64,000 nt of DNA from Mesostigma viride. Lineage: Eukaryota; Streptophyta; Mesostigmatophyceae; Mesostigmatales; Mesostigmataceae. The notes beneath the pieces were generated by a model that was not told the origin of the DNA, made no database searches, and worked only from the letters and a program-made list of their open reading frames with translations. The stretch lies in contig RPFO01000123.1 of assembly GCA_009746045.1 (NCBI GenBank), forward strand, positions 1,873,713 through 1,937,712, written 5' to 3'. Numbering within the stretch: the first letter of the stretch is position 1; the number at the start of each line of letters is the position of its first letter. Shown piece by piece: positions 60,872-64,000 of the stretch. Made by a program: the position numbers and the translations under genes.

Positions 60872-62727
60872 AGGAATATGGATATTTATTATGTATGTTC
60901 CTTCAGTTAGAAGTACAGGAGATACCTATCACTAATAATAGTGTGGATATAGATGTAAATACAGTGGATACAATAGGAGTGGGATTTACTGAAAATGAAA
61001 TAGTAAGATACATGGCTGTGATAGATTCCTCAAAAGTATTTGAAGAAAAGACTCCTTCTTATCCTCCTCCTCGTTCTGTTTTACACCGTGTAGTTATCAA
61101 GGACGGTGCAGTTCCTACGCACTCTCCGATGTATAGAATGGGCCCTACCGAGTTAAAGGAACTAAAACAGATTTTAGTGTCATTATTAGAAGCAGGATTG
61201 ATAGAGCCTAGTAACTCCCCCTACTCAGCTGGTGTCCTGTTAGTTCCTAAGCCAAATGGCAAGTTTCGCCTAGTTACTGATTATAGGAAGTTGAATGATA
61301 TTACTGTGAAGTCTAAATACCCTCTACCTCGTATTGATGATATATTTAATAAGGTTAAAGGTTCCACTTGTTTCACAGTACTGGATTGTGCGGATGGTTT
61401 TTGGCAGTTGCGGATAGCTCCTGAGGATTGCCATAAAACCGCCTTTGCTACCCCTTTTGGTCATTACCAGTTTAGAGTAGCGGCTATGGGACTCTGTAAC
61501 TCGCCTGCCTCTTTTCAAATGTTAATGAATGAAGTGCTTAGACCTGTTATGGGAAATTCTCATCTTCCTCAGGTGTCCTCTGATCTAAAGGATCCTTCCT
61601 TCTCCTCTGTTTCTTTATCTGAGCATGACCGTTCTTGTGCTCAAGCTTACTTAGATGATATTCTTATTTACTCTCCTGATTTTGAAACGCACCTACGTGA
61701 TTTAAAGAAAGTATTAGAAATAATGGCTGAAAATTCTTTGTGGGCGCGCCGTGCTAAAGTGCGTTCGGGTAGGAGTGTCCCATTTTTAGGGCACGTTCTG
61801 TCAGATGCCGGGGTCGCTACCGACCCGGATAAAACTAAGTCAATTCAGGAATGGCCTACTCCTACCGACGTTAAAGGTGTACGTAGTTTCCTAGGAATTG
61901 CTTCTTACTATAGGCGTTTTATCCCGCGTTTCGCAACTATAGCAGCCCCTATTAATCATTTATTAAAGAAGGATATCCCCTTTGTTTGGAGTAGTGAATG
62001 TCAGTCGGCTTTTCAGTGCCTAAAATCCCTACTCCTTTCCCCTCCTGTACTCATCCTACCGGATACTACTAAACCCTTTGTTGTGGCTACAGATGCTAGT
62101 AAAGTAGCTATAGGTGGTGTCCTTCTCCAGGATCAGGGTCAGGGCTTACAGCCAATTGAGTATATCTCTAGGACAATGCTCCCTGCGGAGCGTAACTATC
62201 CCGTACACCAGCAGGAACTCTTAGCTGTGGTGTATTGTTGCCACGCGTGGCAGCACTTCCTTAAAGGTGCTCAATTTGATGTCTGCCTGAATGAACCCTG
62301 TGAGCTAGATCCTTATAGGTTAGTTATCCAAACGGATCATCGTCCCCTTACCCATCTTCTCTCCCAACCCAACCTTACCCCTCGGCAAGCGCGCTGGATG
62401 GAATTTTTAGCACAGTTTTCCCCTTTTAAACTTCAGTATGTCAAGGGTGTAGATAACATAGTACCAGATGCACTCTCTCGTCGTGCAGACTATTCCTTCT
62501 TCGAGGACCTTGATGTTCTCAATACTACTCTAGTTCCTACTACTATGGGTGTAACCCCTTATGGTGAACTACCTGATGATGAATCCTATGCCTACCTCTT
62601 TCATACAGCTGTTCGCATGCCTGATCTCCTTTCTCACGTAGGACTCTCTCTCCCGTGTGAGGCCCTTCCCGTGGCCTCGGTGGGGGGGAGGGGAAAAATA
62701 AAATTTCTATACCGCTTAGCCATATAG
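60856..62727 (+). CDS. Gypsy E reverse transcriptase-RNase H
   Basis: 623 codons. RT: VVIKDGAVPTHSPMYRMGP, GLIEPSNSPYSAGVLLVPK, FRLVTDYRKLNDITV, FTVLDCADGFWQLRIAPED (first catalytic Asp), LCNSPASFQMLMNEVL and AQAYLDDILIYSPDF (YLDD). About 25 extra residues (around SSDLKDPSFSSVSLSEHDRS) lie just before YLDD compared with typical gypsy RT. RNase H: FVVATDASKVAIGGVLLQDQ, NYPVHQQELLAVVYCCHAWQ, VIQTDHRPLTHL and VPDALSRR, with a short insertion before QTDH. Intact catalytic residues. It ends just after a second TGGGGGGGAGGGG (62681-62693). Confidence 0.9.
   Translation: MRSELKEYGYLLCMFLQLEVQEIPITNNSVDIDVNTVDTIGVGFTENEIVRYMAVIDSSKVFEEKTPSYPPPRSVLHRVVIKDGAVPTHSPMYRMGPTELKELKQILVSLLEAGLIEPSNSPYSAGVLLVPKPNGKFRLVTDYRKLNDITVKSKYPLPRIDDIFNKVKGSTCFTVLDCADGFWQLRIAPEDCHKTAFATPFGHYQFRVAAMGLCNSPASFQMLMNEVLRPVMGNSHLPQVSSDLKDPSFSSVSLSEHDRSCAQAYLDDILIYSPDFETHLRDLKKVLEIMAENSLWARRAKVRSGRSVPFLGHVLSDAGVATDPDKTKSIQEWPTPTDVKGVRSFLGIASYYRRFIPRFATIAAPINHLLKKDIPFVWSSECQSAFQCLKSLLLSPPVLILPDTTKPFVVATDASKVAIGGVLLQDQGQGLQPIEYISRTMLPAERNYPVHQQELLAVVYCCHAWQHFLKGAQFDVCLNEPCELDPYRLVIQTDHRPLTHLLSQPNLTPRQARWMEFLAQFSPFKLQYVKGVDNIVPDALSRRADYSFFEDLDVLNTTLVPTTMGVTPYGELPDDESYAYLFHTAVRMPDLLSHVGLSLPCEALPVASVGGRGKIKFLYRLAI
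62681..62693 (+). promoter_or_regulatory. Purine tract/slippery heptamer at the RT-integrase junction
   Basis: G GGG GGG is positioned in the RT frame exactly as a -1 slippery heptamer. A -1 shift here enters the integrase frame, which is open from 62661. The hairpin GAGGCC..GGCCTC (62659-62678) lies upstream. The tract is equally plausible as an internal polypurine primer like that of gypsy A. Confidence 0.5.
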
Positions 62728-64000
62728 CGACTAGGTCAGGAAAGTCTTATGAAAACGTAGTCCCTCTAGGACCTCCCCTTCTCTTTGGCAAGGCGGTAGG
62801 AGATCTCTTTAAACCTGTTCTGGATACTTCTGTAGCGATGCCTACCTCTGATCTTGAACGCCTTATTAGTAGATTTACGGCCACTGAGCCGGAAGCATTA
62901 GCTGCCATTGCTGCACATCCCCAACAATTAGGCAAGCACCCTTGTAAATTTGTAGGTGGGTTTTTATATGTGCAGATAGCAGATTCTCCCCCTCAATGGC
63001 GCCTGTATGTCCCTCCTATCTGTCGCTCCTCCTTGCTCTTTGAGTTGCATGACTTAGCTGCTCATCAGGGTGGTAAACGGGTACGGGACCTAGTAGCCCG
63101 CTCTTATTACTGGCCTTCCCTTTATAAGGATGTAGATGAGTATGTTAGAACTTGTCAATCTTGCCAGGAAATGAAACCCAATAATGTAGGACAGATAGCA
63201 GAACCTAGGACCTTGCCTGACCCCATCATGCCTTGGGATTCTATCATGATGGATTTTGTAGGACCTTTTAGAAAGAATGATAGGGGCAATGCCCAAATCC
63301 TTGTGTTCATAGATCGTTTTACTCGTATGTGCCATCTTGTGCCGTGTCCTTTAGAACTCACCGCACGTGATTGCGCACGCCTATACCTCAATAATGTATA
63401 TAGATATCATGGATTGAGTAGGCAGTTTATTAGTGATAAGGATAAATTATTTACCTCAGATTTTTGGCAGCAGTTTTTCGCTGCCATCGGTACCAAGGTT
63501 ACCTACGGTACTGCCTACCACTCCTCCTCCTCTCATTTAGTAGAGCGTCTTAATAGAGTAGTAGAAGAAGCGCTTAGGCACTATGTTAATGGCTCGGGTA
63601 GTGATTGGGAGGATTATTTATGTTTGGTAGAGTTCTCCCTCAACAATTGTCCCCAAGCTGCGCATGGATATACGCCCTTCTTCTTAGATACTGGTAGACA
63701 GCCCCTTACCCCTACCTCTCTCTTAGCTAGTCCTCTACGGGACAAGGATGATGTGTCCCGAGATACCGTAGAAGGTGTACAGTCCTTACTAGATAGAATG
63801 AAAACTGCTCATGACCACGCGATCTCAGGGTACCAAAAAGCTCAGGCTAAGTACCTTGCTAGGTTGCGTGCCTCCTTAGATAGACGAGCACCTGAGATAG
63901 AAATAGGAGATCTAGTATTAGTAGAAGGCCCCCGTGTTGGCCGTTTTGCTCATAAGTTTGAAGCAGAACTGAAGGTCAAACTTAGGCCCGCCTTCTTAGG
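62728..64000 (+). CDS. Gypsy E integrase, continues past the window
   Basis: Open to the window end. H2C2: FELHDLAAHQGGKRVRD then CQSCQEMKP. Core: SIMMDFVGPFRKND (Asp), FISDKDKLF (Asp), SSSHLVERLNRVVEE (Glu). GPY-like: IGDLVLVEGPRVGRF, close to the end. Strongly similar to gypsy A and without breaks, so it serves as the reference for that copy. A chromodomain is expected beyond 64000. Confidence 0.88.

Overview
The window looks like repeat-dominated nuclear DNA of a eukaryote. It holds several LTR retrotransposons, LINE fragments with (TTAA)n tails, TIR DNA transposons, microsatellites, PHD-finger reading frames and GT..AG-like splice sites. I saw no rRNA gene, no complete tRNA gene and no bacterial operon. 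The host cannot be named from sequence alone; an alga or other protist is a guess from the mix of elements.

Layout. 0.7-6.6 kb: the 3' part of a chromodomain Ty3/gypsy element on + (gypsy A), with integrase, chromodomain, a large extra ORF after pol, polypurine tract and LTR. Its integrase is split by a 920-bp nested palindromic array (PAL-1). 6.6-10.4 kb: copia A on -, cut off in its RT where the gypsy A LTR begins. 10.9-12.1 kb: two ORFs on -, one with an RNase H1 hybrid-binding/viroplasmin-like domain. 12.24-17.51 kb: a TIR transposon with TA target duplication, GTGGGAC-rich subterminal repeats and a pogo/CENP-B-like HTH exon. 18-26 kb: mostly decayed repeats, a LINE fragment on -, and two PHD-type zinc-finger loci. 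26.67-28.41 kb: a TIR transposon with a 12-bp target duplication. 29-30.3 kb: a LINE reverse-transcriptase fragment on +. 30.5-35.4 kb: copia D on -, split by a 1361-bp palindromic array (PAL-2); its upstream flank carries a single palindrome (PAL-3). 37.1-41.9 kb: copia B on -. 42.9-50.7 kb: copia C on + with 0.36-kb direct LTRs. 51.7-56.8 kb: repeats, G/T-rich minisatellite, and a Y-repeat/LINE-tail chimera. 56.9-64 kb: gypsy E on +, with RG-rich ORF, viroplasmin-like ORF, Gag, protease, RT-RNase H and integrase running off the window.

Two themes stand out. First, PAL-1, PAL-2 and PAL-3 look like one family of non-coding mobile palindromes. They have AGTT..AACT ends, 5-bp target duplications, near-perfect palindromic units of 154-208 bp, internal hairpins whose stems change but still pair while loops stay the same, and (in the two arrays) spacers carrying a tRNA 3'-half-like box B placed almost identically next to the palindrome. 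Second, the four copia-like elements share an unusual domain order, Gag-integrase-protease-RT-RNase H. Their catalytic motifs are altered: DT(N/Q/K)(A/S) in the protease, HGDD in the RT, and DxQF with E or D in the integrase. Gypsy A also carries a second, internal copy of its polypurine tract, preceded by a hairpin, at the RT/integrase junction, and gypsy E has a similar arrangement there.
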